Positions 41,175 through 48,420 of a DNA stretch of 64,000 nucleotides are shown piece after piece (positions within the stretch are counted from its first letter, which is position 1; every line of letters begins with the position of its first letter). The position numbers were made by a program, and so were the translations under genes. Source of the DNA: a beta proteobacterium AAP51 (GTDB lineage: Bacteria; Pseudomonadota; Gammaproteobacteria; Burkholderiales; Burkholderiaceae_C); the NCBI GenBank assembly GCA_001295905.1, contig LJHT01000102.1, forward strand, positions 16,171 to 80,170, read 5' to 3'. The notes under the pieces are model-generated. The model saw nothing but the letters and a program-made list of their open reading frames with translations, was not told where the DNA came from and did no database searches.

Positions 41175-42863
41175 ATGAACCCCCCGCACCCGCCCCCACA
41201 CCCGCCCCGGCCCTGGCACGCCCGGCGCTCGGGCTGGACGGCCTACGCCGCTGCCGCGGCCTTGTGTGCGGCCGCCGCGCTGCTGGCCGCGCCGCTGGCC
41301 CACACGCTGGACATCGCCAGCCTGGCGCTGGTGTTCATGCTGGCGGTGGTGGTGGCCGCCGCGCTGTTCGGGCGCGGGCCGGCCTTGCTGGCGGCGGGCC
41401 TGTCGGTGTTGCTGCTGAACGTGGTGTTCGTGCCGCCGCGTTTTTCCCTGGCCGTGGCCGACGAACGCCTGTTCTTCACCTTCGCGGTGATGCTGGCGGT
41501 GGGCCTGGTGGTGGGGCAGCTCACGGCCGGGCTGAAGGCGCAGGCGCTGGCGGCGCAAGAACGCGAGCAGCGCGTGCGCAGCCTCTACGAGATCTCGCGC
41601 GAACTGGGCGGCGCGCTGGCAGTGGAGCAGGTGGCCCAGGCCATCTCCCGCTTCGCCGCGGCGCAGTGGGGCGGCAGTGCCGTGCTGTGGGTGCTGGCGC
41701 GCGATGGCGAACTGCGCGCCGTGGCGGCGGAGGAGGGTGCCGCTTCGCAGGACCCGGCCGCATGCGAAGCGCTGGCCCCCCTGGCCCCCCTGGCCCGTTG
41801 GGCCGTGACGCAGGGCCGCGCCGCCGGGCGCGGCACCGAGCACCAGCCGGACCACCCGGCCCTGGTGCTGCCCCTGCGCGCGCCCATGGCCGTGCGCGGT
41901 GCGCTGGCGGTGCAGCGCGCCGATGGCCAAGGCTGGTCGGCCGATGAACGGCGCCTGCTCAGCACCTGCGCCACCTTGCTGGCCGGCACGCTGGAGCGCC
42001 TGCACTACATCGACGTGGCGCAGGCCACGGCGCTGGAGATCGAAGGCGAAAGGCTGCGCAACACCTTGCTCTCGGCCCTGTCGCACGACCTGCGCACACC
42101 GCTGGCCTCGCTGGTGGGGCTGGCCGAATCGCTGCGGCTCACGCGCCCCGCGCCCAGCCTGCAGCAGGCCGAGATTGCCGACGCCATGGCCGCTTCCGCG
42201 CGGCGCATGAGTGCGCTGGCCACCAACCTGCTGGACATGGCCCGTCTGCACGCCGGCGCCGTGCGGCTGGACCTGCAATGGCAGCCGCTGGAAGAGGTGG
42301 TGGGCAGCGCGCTGGCCGCCAGCGCGCCCTGGCTGGCGCAGCACCCGGTGCGCGTGCAGCTGGCCGAAGACCTGCCCTGGGTGCGCATCGACGCGGTGCT
42401 GGTCGAGCGTGTGCTCGTGAACCTGCTGGAGAACGCCGTGAAGTACACCCCGCCGGGCACCTGGGTGGTGGTGTCGGGCGTGGCCCGGGCCGAGGGGGTG
42501 GAGCTCGCGGTGCAGGACGGCGGGCCCGGCCTGCCACTGGGGCGCGGCGAAGACCTGTTCAAGAAGTTCGAGCGCGGTGAGCGCGAGGGCGCCACCCCGG
42601 GCGTGGGCCTGGGGCTGGCGCTGTGCCGCGCCATCGTCGAAGCGCATGGCGGCACCATCCATGCCGAAAGCCCGGCCAGCGGCGGCGCACGCTTCGTGGT
42701 GTGCTTCCCGCGCGGTCTGCCGCCGCCCCTGCCGCCCGCCGAAGAGGCGGCGGCTGCAGCCGAAATGGCCGAGATGGCCGAAGCCGCTGAAGTCAGCCCT
42801 TTGGCCGAGGGCACAGCCGCCCCTGACGGCAGCCGCGAAGCCCCGAAAGGCCCGGCGACATGA
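41175..42863 (+). CDS. KdpD-like sensor histidine kinase lacking the N-terminal KdpD domain
   Basis: 562 residues. Four closely spaced membrane helices (~20-120, DUF4118 type) are followed by a GAF-like domain (~135-280), a HisKA domain with LSHDLRTPLASL (phospho-acceptor His304), and an ATPase domain with the N box LLENAVKYTP and G boxes DGGPGLP and GVGLGLAL. A classical KdpD is about 900 residues and starts with the UspA-like KdpD sensor domain, which is missing. The Ala/Glu-rich C-terminal tail is unusual. A GTG at 41163 is an alternative start. It overlaps the response-regulator gene by four bases. No kdpFABC is in the window. Confidence 0.85.
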   Translation: MNPPHPPPHPPRPWHARRSGWTAYAAAAALCAAAALLAAPLAHTLDIASLALVFMLAVVVAAALFGRGPALLAAGLSVLLLNVVFVPPRFSLAVADERLFFTFAVMLAVGLVVGQLTAGLKAQALAAQEREQRVRSLYEISRELGGALAVEQVAQAISRFAAAQWGGSAVLWVLARDGELRAVAAEEGAASQDPAACEALAPLAPLARWAVTQGRAAGRGTEHQPDHPALVLPLRAPMAVRGALAVQRADGQGWSADERRLLSTCATLLAGTLERLHYIDVAQATALEIEGERLRNTLLSALSHDLRTPLASLVGLAESLRLTRPAPSLQQAEIADAMAASARRMSALATNLLDMARLHAGAVRLDLQWQPLEEVVGSALAASAPWLAQHPVRVQLAEDLPWVRIDAVLVERVLVNLLENAVKYTPPGTWVVVSGVARAEGVELAVQDGGPGLPLGRGEDLFKKFERGEREGATPGVGLGLALCRAIVEAHGGTIHAESPASGGARFVVCFPRGLPPPLPPAEEAAAAAEMAEMAEAAEVSPLAEGTAAPDGSREAPKGPAT

Positions 42864-43585
42864 GCGGCCTGCCCCTGGTCAAGTGTGAGGGCCAGCCTTC
42901 GCGCGTGCTGGTGGTGGAAGACGACGCCGACATCCGCCGTTTCGTGCGCGTGGCGCTGGAATCCGAGGGCCATGACGTGACCGAGGCCGCCACCCTGCAG
43001 CGTGGCCTGATCGAAGCCGGCACGCGCCGCCCCGACCTCGTGGTGCTGGACCTCGGCCTGCCCGATGGCGACGGCGTCGACTTCATCCGCGAGTTCCGCA
43101 GCTGGTCTTCATCGCCCGTGCTGGTGCTGTCGGCGCGGGCTGCCGAGCTCGACAAGATTCGCGCGCTGGACAGCGGTGCCGACGACTACCTCGTCAAGCC
43201 CTTCGGCTCGGGCGAACTGCTGGCGCGCACGCGGGCCCACCTGCGGCGGCGGCTGCACCACACCGGCGCCGACGAAGCCGCCTTCGTCTTTGGCGATGTC
43301 ACGGTGGACCGTGCGCGCCGCAAGGTGCTGCGCGCGGGCGAACCGGTGCACCTCACGCCCATCGAATACCGCCTGTTGCTGCTGCTGACCGCGCGGCCCG
43401 ACCGCGTGCTCACCCACCGCTTCCTGCTGCAGGAGCTGTGGGGCCCCAGCCATGCCGAGCACGTGCACTACGTGCGCGTGCACATGGGCAACCTGCGCAA
43501 GAAGATCGAGGCCGACCCTTCGCAGCCGAAATGGCTGCTCACCGAAAGCGGCGTGGGCTACCGCTTCGCCAGCCAGCCGGCCTGA
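42860..43585 (+). CDS. KdpE-like response regulator, OmpR family
   Basis: 241 residues. The receiver domain has the acidic pair at 21-22, phospho-acceptor Asp64 (VVLDLGLPDG) and Lys113 (DYLVKPF). The C-terminal winged helix has LTPIEYRLLLLL and HVHYVRVHMGNLRKKIE with a final GVGYRF. KdpE normally activates the Kdp K+ ATPase operon; here the pair adjoins the Ktr system instead, suggesting control of K+ uptake through ktrBA. It starts at the stop of the kinase gene. Confidence 0.9.
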   Translation: MSGLPLVKCEGQPSRVLVVEDDADIRRFVRVALESEGHDVTEAATLQRGLIEAGTRRPDLVVLDLGLPDGDGVDFIREFRSWSSSPVLVLSARAAELDKIRALDSGADDYLVKPFGSGELLARTRAHLRRRLHHTGADEAAFVFGDVTVDRARRKVLRAGEPVHLTPIEYRLLLLLTARPDRVLTHRFLLQELWGPSHAEHVHYVRVHMGNLRKKIEADPSQPKWLLTESGVGYRFASQPA

Positions 43586-43714
43586 ACGCGCGCCAGCCCT
43601 GCGCCGGCCCTTCGCGGGCCCCGCAAAACACCCGGTGCGCAGCCGCGGCGGCTTCGCTACATTGCCCCCGCGGGGGCCGTGGCGCCCCGCGTTCCACCCC
43701 CTCACGGAGTACCC

Positions 43715-44140
43715 ATGGCCCTGCCTGTCCTTGCTCGTTCGCGGCCCAGTTCGCTGCTTCGTTCGCTGCTTTGTTCGCTGTTTGCCGGTGCGGGCTTCGT
43801 GCTGGCCGGCTGTTCCTCGCTCGGCGGCCCCAACGACCTGGCCGGCCCGCCCGGCGCCACCTACCCCACCAGCAAGTCACCGATGGCTTACGCGCAGTGC
43901 CTCAGGCCGCTGTGGCAGGCCACCCGGGTGGTGGGTGGCAAGGCCACGGTCGACACCGTGCCCGGGCCCAACGGCAGCCTGCGCATGACCCTGAACATCG
44001 CGGGCGCGCCCGGCCGGGTGCTGGAGATCCTGCCGCAGGGCAGTGGCGCCACCGTGCGCTACTGGAACCGCAGCAACGACTGGGGCGGCGGCGGCGCCAC
44101 CAAGCCCAAGGCCGTGGTGGACATGGAAAGCTGCCTCTGA
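43715..44140 (+). CDS. Putative lipoprotein of unknown function
   Basis: 141 residues. A signal peptide ends in the lipobox VLAGCSS, so the mature protein should be lipidated at Cys near residue 29 by the Lgt encoded in this window. The rest has one Cys near residue 58, one at the C-terminal end (ESCL) and a glycine-rich stretch (NDWGGGGATKP). I recognise no family. A CGGAG lies eight bases before the ATG. A GCCCCCGCGGGGGC palindrome lies just upstream. Confidence 0.75.
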   Translation: MALPVLARSRPSSLLRSLLCSLFAGAGFVLAGCSSLGGPNDLAGPPGATYPTSKSPMAYAQCLRPLWQATRVVGGKATVDTVPGPNGSLRMTLNIAGAPGRVLEILPQGSGATVRYWNRSNDWGGGGATKPKAVVDMESCL

Positions 44141-44224
44141 GCCTCTGAGCTTCACGCGCCGGCGCAGGCTGCCGGCAGCCGCTGGCAGGCGCAGGGCTGC
44201 GCCCATGCGGCACACTCCCGCGCC

Positions 44225-45385
44225 ATGCCCGACACCGGCCCCCTGCGCGGCTTGCGCGTCATCGAACTGGCTGCCATCGGCCCCGTACCGCTGGCCGGCA
44301 TGCTGCTGGCCGACCTGGGCGCCGATGTCGTGCGCATCGACAGGCCCCAGCCCAGCGGCCTGGGCCTGAACCTGCCCCCCGAGCGCGACATCCACGCGCG
44401 CGGCCGGCGCAGCATCGCGCTCGACCTCAAACAAACGGCCGGGCGCGATGCCGCGCTGCGCCTCATTGCCGGGGCCGATGTGCTGCTGGAAGGCCTGCGC
44501 CCCGGCGTGACTGAGACCTTGGGCCTGGGCCCGGCCGAATCCCACGCGCTGAACCCGGGCCTGGTCTACGGCCGCATGACGGGCTATGGCCAGACCGGCC
44601 CGCTGGCCCACACCGCCGGGCACGATCTGAACTACATCGCGCTGGCCGGCGTGCTGCACGCCATCGGCCCGGCCGGCGGCAAACCCGTGCCGCCGCTGAA
44701 CCTGGTGGGCGACTACGGCGGCGGCGCGCTCTACCTGGCCTTCGGCGTGATGGCGGCGCTGTTCGAGCGCCAGCGCTCGGGCCTGGGGCAGGTGGTGGAC
44801 GCCGCCATGGTGGACGGCGCGGCTTCGCTGGCCTCTATCTTCTGGGGCCTGCAGGGCCAGCGCGGGCCCGGCGGCTGGCGGCCCGAACGCGGCCAGAACC
44901 TGCTGGATGGCGGCGCGCCTTTCTACGACACCTATGAAACCGCCGATGGCCGCTACATCAGCCTGGCCGCGCTGGAGCCGAAGTTCTTCGTGTTGCTGGC
45001 GCAGGCGCTGGGGCTGGACGAACGTTTCGTGCAGGGCCAGCACGACCGCGCGCTGTGGCCCGAGATGCGCGCGGCCATGGCCGCGGCCGTGAAGCAGCGC
45101 AGCCGCGACGACTGGTGCGCGCGGCTGCAGGGCAGCGACAGCTGCTTCGCCCCTGTGCTCAGCTTCGAAGAGGCCGCGAGCCACCCCCATGCCCAGGCGC
45201 GCGGGGCCTTCGTCACGGTGGACGGCCTGCTGCAGCCAGCGCCGGCCCCGCGTTTCAGCCGCACACCGGCGGGCCCGGTGCGCCCGCCCCCGGCCCCGGG
45301 CGCGCAGGGCGCCGCGCTCCTGCGCGAAGCCGGCTTTACCGACACCGAGATCGCCGCGCTGCGCGCGGCCGGAGCCTTGCGATGA
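44225..45385 (+). CDS. Alpha-methylacyl-CoA racemase / CaiB-BaiF family CoA-transferase
   Basis: 386 residues. It starts with LRGLRVIELAAIGPVPLAGMLLADLGADVVRID, typical of class III CoA-transferases. AGHDLNY (His133) and LVGDYGGGAL (Asp163), 30 residues apart, match the catalytic His/Asp pair of alpha-methylacyl-CoA racemases rather than the Asp-only transferases. It would epimerise 2-methylacyl-CoA esters before beta-oxidation. It overlaps the next gene by four bases. Confidence 0.88.
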   Translation: MPDTGPLRGLRVIELAAIGPVPLAGMLLADLGADVVRIDRPQPSGLGLNLPPERDIHARGRRSIALDLKQTAGRDAALRLIAGADVLLEGLRPGVTETLGLGPAESHALNPGLVYGRMTGYGQTGPLAHTAGHDLNYIALAGVLHAIGPAGGKPVPPLNLVGDYGGGALYLAFGVMAALFERQRSGLGQVVDAAMVDGAASLASIFWGLQGQRGPGGWRPERGQNLLDGGAPFYDTYETADGRYISLAALEPKFFVLLAQALGLDERFVQGQHDRALWPEMRAAMAAAVKQRSRDDWCARLQGSDSCFAPVLSFEEAASHPHAQARGAFVTVDGLLQPAPAPRFSRTPAGPVRPPPAPGAQGAALLREAGFTDTEIAALRAAGALR

Positions 45386-47160
45386 CCTCCACCTGGTACG
45401 AACCCCCCGCCGGCACGCGGCCATCGGCTTCCTTGCTGCTGCTGCGCGATGGCGCTGATTCGGCCACTGATTCGGCCACTGATGCGGCCACCGATGCGGC
45501 CCGTGGTGGCCTGGAAGTGCTGATGCTGCGCCGCGCCGAACGCGACGGCGACCAGCGCAGCGGTGCCGCCGTCTTCCCCGGCGGGCAACTCGACGCGCGC
45601 GACCGCGCGGCGCATGCGCTCTGCGCCGGCCCCAGCGACGCCGAGGCCAGCGAGCGCCTGGGCCTGGCCGAAGGCGGGCTCGATTACCTCATCGCTGCCG
45701 TGCGCGAAACCTTCGAGGAAGCCGGCCTGCTGCTGGCCACGGCCACAGCGCCTCTCGACCCCGCCGCGCTGCACCCCTGGCGCGAGCGCCTGCAGTCGGG
45801 CGAAGCCAGCTTCGTCGACTTCTGCACCGCCACTGGCGTGCAGCCCGATCTGCGCGGCCTGGTGTACGCCGCGCACTGGCTCACGCCCCGCGGCGCACCC
45901 AAGCGTTTCGACACACGCTTCTTCGCGGCCCTCGCCCCCAGCGGCCAGCAGGCCACCGTCGACCACGGCGAGGCCGTGGCGCTGATGTGGCTGCGCCCCG
46001 CGCAGGCGCTGGACCCGGCGCTGGGCCTGAAGCTGCTGCCCGTGACGCGTGAATTGCTGAAGGAGCTGGCCGGTTTTGCCGATGCCGCCAGTGCACTGGC
46101 GGCTTATGGCGCCCGCGCCACCGTGCCGCTGGTGGAACCACGCCGCGCGCTCACCGCCCGCGGCCCGGGCGTGGTGTTGCCGCACGAGCTGCCCTACGCC
46201 GAAGTGGGCCGGCTCGACCCGCAAGGCCACGGCGAGGTGCACGCCACGCTGCAGGCCGGGCGCGTGGTGGACTTGTCGGTGCACCCGCAGGCGCGGGTGC
46301 TGCGCATCACCGCGCCCAACCCTGGGCCCATGACCGGCCCCGGCACCAACACCTACCTGGTCGGCAGCGCCGAACCTGGCAGCGGCTGGACGGTCATCGA
46401 CCCCGGCCCCGCACTCGACGGCGCGGGTGCGCCGCACCTGCAGGCGCTGCTGGGCGCCATCGCCGAACGCGGCGGCCGGCTGGAGCGCATCCTCGTCACG
46501 CACACCCACCGCGACCACTCGCCAGGCGCCGCCGCGCTGGCTGCCGCCACGGGCGCGCCGGTGTGGGGCCGTGTGGCCGCGCACCCCGAGTGGCAGGACG
46601 AGAGCTTCCGCCCCGCGCACCAGCCGCAGCACGGCGAACGCATCCCGTGCGGCGAAGGTGCCACGCTGCGCGTGTGGCACACGCCCGGCCACGCCAGCAA
46701 CCACCTGTGCTACCTGCTGGAAGAAGAAGGCCTGCTCTTCACCGGCGACCACGTCATGCAGGGCAGCACCGTGGTCATCAACCCGCCCGACGGCGACATG
46801 GCGGCCTACCTGCGGTCGCTGCAAGAGCTCTTGGAAGAGCCCTTGCAGTGGCTGGCCCCGGGCCACGGCTTCCTGGTGGCGCAGCCGCACGCGGTGCTGC
46901 GCGCGCTGATCGCGCACCGCCTCAAGCGCGAAGCCAAGGTGCTGGCGGCGCTGCAGCGGCACGGCCCGGCAGCACTGGAAGGTCTGGTGCCGTCGGTGTA
47001 CGACGACGTGCCGGCCGCGCTGCACGGCGTGGCGCAGCGTTCGCTGTGGGCGCACCTCTTGAAGCTGCAGGGCGAGGGGCGTGCCGCACTCGACAGCGAA
47101 GACCGTTGGTTGGCCCATCCCGCGGCCCATCCGGCGGCCCTGGCGGCAGACCGCCGCTGA
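45382..47160 (+). CDS. NUDIX hydrolase fused to a metallo-beta-lactamase domain
   Basis: 592 residues. Residues ~1-255 form a NUDIX domain with AAVRETFEEAGLLL (the REx2EExG core; the upstream Glu of the full Nudix box is not evident), resembling CoA-pyrophosphatase-like NUDIX proteins. Residues ~300-590 form a metallo-beta-lactamase domain with THTHRDHSPG, WHTPGHASNHLCY and FTGDHVMQG, closest to the LACTB2-like group. A four-copy 12-bp repeat codes for an Asp-Ser/Ala-Thr insertion near residue 25. It follows the CoA racemase with a four-base overlap, hinting at a CoA-ester or nucleotide clean-up role. Confidence 0.85.
   Translation: MTSTWYEPPAGTRPSASLLLLRDGADSATDSATDAATDAARGGLEVLMLRRAERDGDQRSGAAVFPGGQLDARDRAAHALCAGPSDAEASERLGLAEGGLDYLIAAVRETFEEAGLLLATATAPLDPAALHPWRERLQSGEASFVDFCTATGVQPDLRGLVYAAHWLTPRGAPKRFDTRFFAALAPSGQQATVDHGEAVALMWLRPAQALDPALGLKLLPVTRELLKELAGFADAASALAAYGARATVPLVEPRRALTARGPGVVLPHELPYAEVGRLDPQGHGEVHATLQAGRVVDLSVHPQARVLRITAPNPGPMTGPGTNTYLVGSAEPGSGWTVIDPGPALDGAGAPHLQALLGAIAERGGRLERILVTHTHRDHSPGAAALAAATGAPVWGRVAAHPEWQDESFRPAHQPQHGERIPCGEGATLRVWHTPGHASNHLCYLLEEEGLLFTGDHVMQGSTVVINPPDGDMAAYLRSLQELLEEPLQWLAPGHGFLVAQPHAVLRALIAHRLKREAKVLAALQRHGPAALEGLVPSVYDDVPAALHGVAQRSLWAHLLKLQGEGRAALDSEDRWLAHPAAHPAALAADRR
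45454..45501 (+). repeat. Four-copy 12-bp in-frame tandem repeat
   Basis: Four near-identical units of ACTGATTCGGCC (starts 45454, 45466, 45478, 45490) encode repeated Asp-Ser/Ala-Ala-Thr residues inside the NUDIX domain. Twelve bases keeps the frame, so the loop length could vary between strains. Confidence 0.9.
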
Positions 47161-47231
47161 AGCCGGTTTTCAGCGGCCCGCCGGCCCTGCATTCCGCCGC
47201 GGCCCTCGGCCGGCCGTGGCAGCATCGCGGC

Positions 47232-47768
47232 ATGGAAACGGTGCTGCGCGACGCGACCGCCGAAGACGCGCTGGTCCTCGGTGTGCTGGGCACGCAGGTG
47301 TTCCTGGACACCTACGCCACCCGGGGCATCCGGCCGCTGCTGGCGCGCGAGGTGCGCGAGCATTTCTCCACCGAGACCGTCGCCGCGCTGCTGGCGCAGA
47401 CAGGAATGCACTTCCTACTGGCCGAGCGAGACGGGCATCTCATCGGCTTCGTGCAGCTGGCCTTGGGGGTGCACCAGCCGCTGGTGCGGGCCGAGCCCGT
47501 CGCCGAGCTGCAGCGCCTGTATGTGCAGCAGCGCTTCCAGGGCCAGGGCGTGGGCAAGGCCCTGGTGGCCGCGGCAGCCGCACGCGCGGCGGCCTGGGGC
47601 GCCCAGGCGCTGTGGCTCACCGCCTGGGTAGGCAACCAGCACGCGCTGGACTGGTACCGCCGCCAGGGCTGGCGCGAGCTGGGTTCCACCGACTACGTGT
47701 TCGAGGACGAACGCTTCGAGAACCGCGTGTTTTTGATGGCCCTGCCTCGACCCCAGTCGCCGCCTTGA
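47232..47768 (+). CDS. GNAT family N-acetyltransferase
   Basis: 178 residues. The acetyl-CoA-binding loop LQRLYVQQRFQGQGVGKALVAAA, with the Q-x-x-G-x-G signature, is clear. It is followed by WLTAWVGNQHALDWYRRQGWRELG, typical of small-molecule or protein-N-terminus acetyltransferases. The substrate is unknown. The ATG at 47232 lies at the start of the conserved domain; the 71-base gap from the previous gene has no clear terminator. Confidence 0.88.
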   Translation: METVLRDATAEDALVLGVLGTQVFLDTYATRGIRPLLAREVREHFSTETVAALLAQTGMHFLLAERDGHLIGFVQLALGVHQPLVRAEPVAELQRLYVQQRFQGQGVGKALVAAAAARAAAWGAQALWLTAWVGNQHALDWYRRQGWRELGSTDYVFEDERFENRVFLMALPRPQSPP

Positions 47769-47793
47769 GCTCGTCGGCGACCCGCTGGCGGGG

Positions 47794-48279
47794 TCAGTCG
47801 CGCAGGCGGGTGAAGTTGAGTGCGAACGAGTCGCCGGGTACTGAGACGACCATGTCCTGCACCATCACCAGCTTCATTTCGAACCTCGTGTGCATGCGGG
47901 CTGCGGCCTCGCGCACCTTCTGCACCGCGGGCAGCAGCAGCCCGATCGCCACCGGCCCGGCCGGCGCGCCGATGAAGCCGATGCCGGTGGCGCCTTGCGC
48001 CGGGCCTGACTCATCGGGCCAGACCAGCAGGGCGGGCAGGGCGCCGCTGAAGGGGCGTGCCATGGGCGGCCCCAGCGCAAGGCCGGCTCGTCGCAGGGCC
48101 GCCAGCGTGGACTGCAGCGTCGGCCCCTGCGAGCCCAGCGCGATGGCCGTGGCGCCAGGGCCCGCACGCCGCAGCTCTTGCACCAGGGCCTGCAGGGTGA
48201 CGCTGGGGCCGCTGACTGCGGCTGAATGCACGCTGCCATCGCTGTAGGCGAACTGGACGCCGCCGGGGTGGGTTGCCAT
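47794..48279 (-). CDS. Small H-X9-DG protein with permuted DUF1559-like signatures
   Basis: 161 residues. Near the N-terminus, HPGGVQFAYSDGSVH fits the H-X9-DG motif that ends DUF1559 pseudopilin-like proteins of Planctomycetes and Verrucomicrobia. Near the C-terminus, IGLLLPAVQKVREAAARM is the segment normally found right after the prepilin helix at the start of those proteins. The order is therefore reversed, and no membrane helix or prepilin cleavage site is present. An AGGAG six bases before ATG 48279 supports the start. Function is unknown. It lies downstream of a PEP-CTERM gene on the same strand. Confidence 0.6.
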   Translation of the reverse strand: MATHPGGVQFAYSDGSVHSAAVSGPSVTLQALVQELRRAGPGATAIALGSQGPTLQSTLAALRRAGLALGPPMARPFSGALPALLVWPDESGPAQGATGIGFIGAPAGPVAIGLLLPAVQKVREAAARMHTRFEMKLVMVQDMVVSVPGDSFALNFTRLRD

Positions 48280-48420
48280 GGGGAACTCCTGGGCACTATG
48301 GCCGGTCATGGGTGTGGATGAGAGGTGCGCAGCGCCCATGAGGTATGGCGCGCGTGGCCTTGGCTGGGGCCCCGCAGGCCATCCAGGGGCGGCAGGCCGT
48401 CACCGGCCAGGGCCGGTTCT

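Noticed and set aside
40998..42662. Upstream extension of the ktrB frame to about 998 codons
   Set aside because: The added part lies antisense to the KdpD-like gene and has no conserved sequence; KtrB begins normally at the ATG at 40997.
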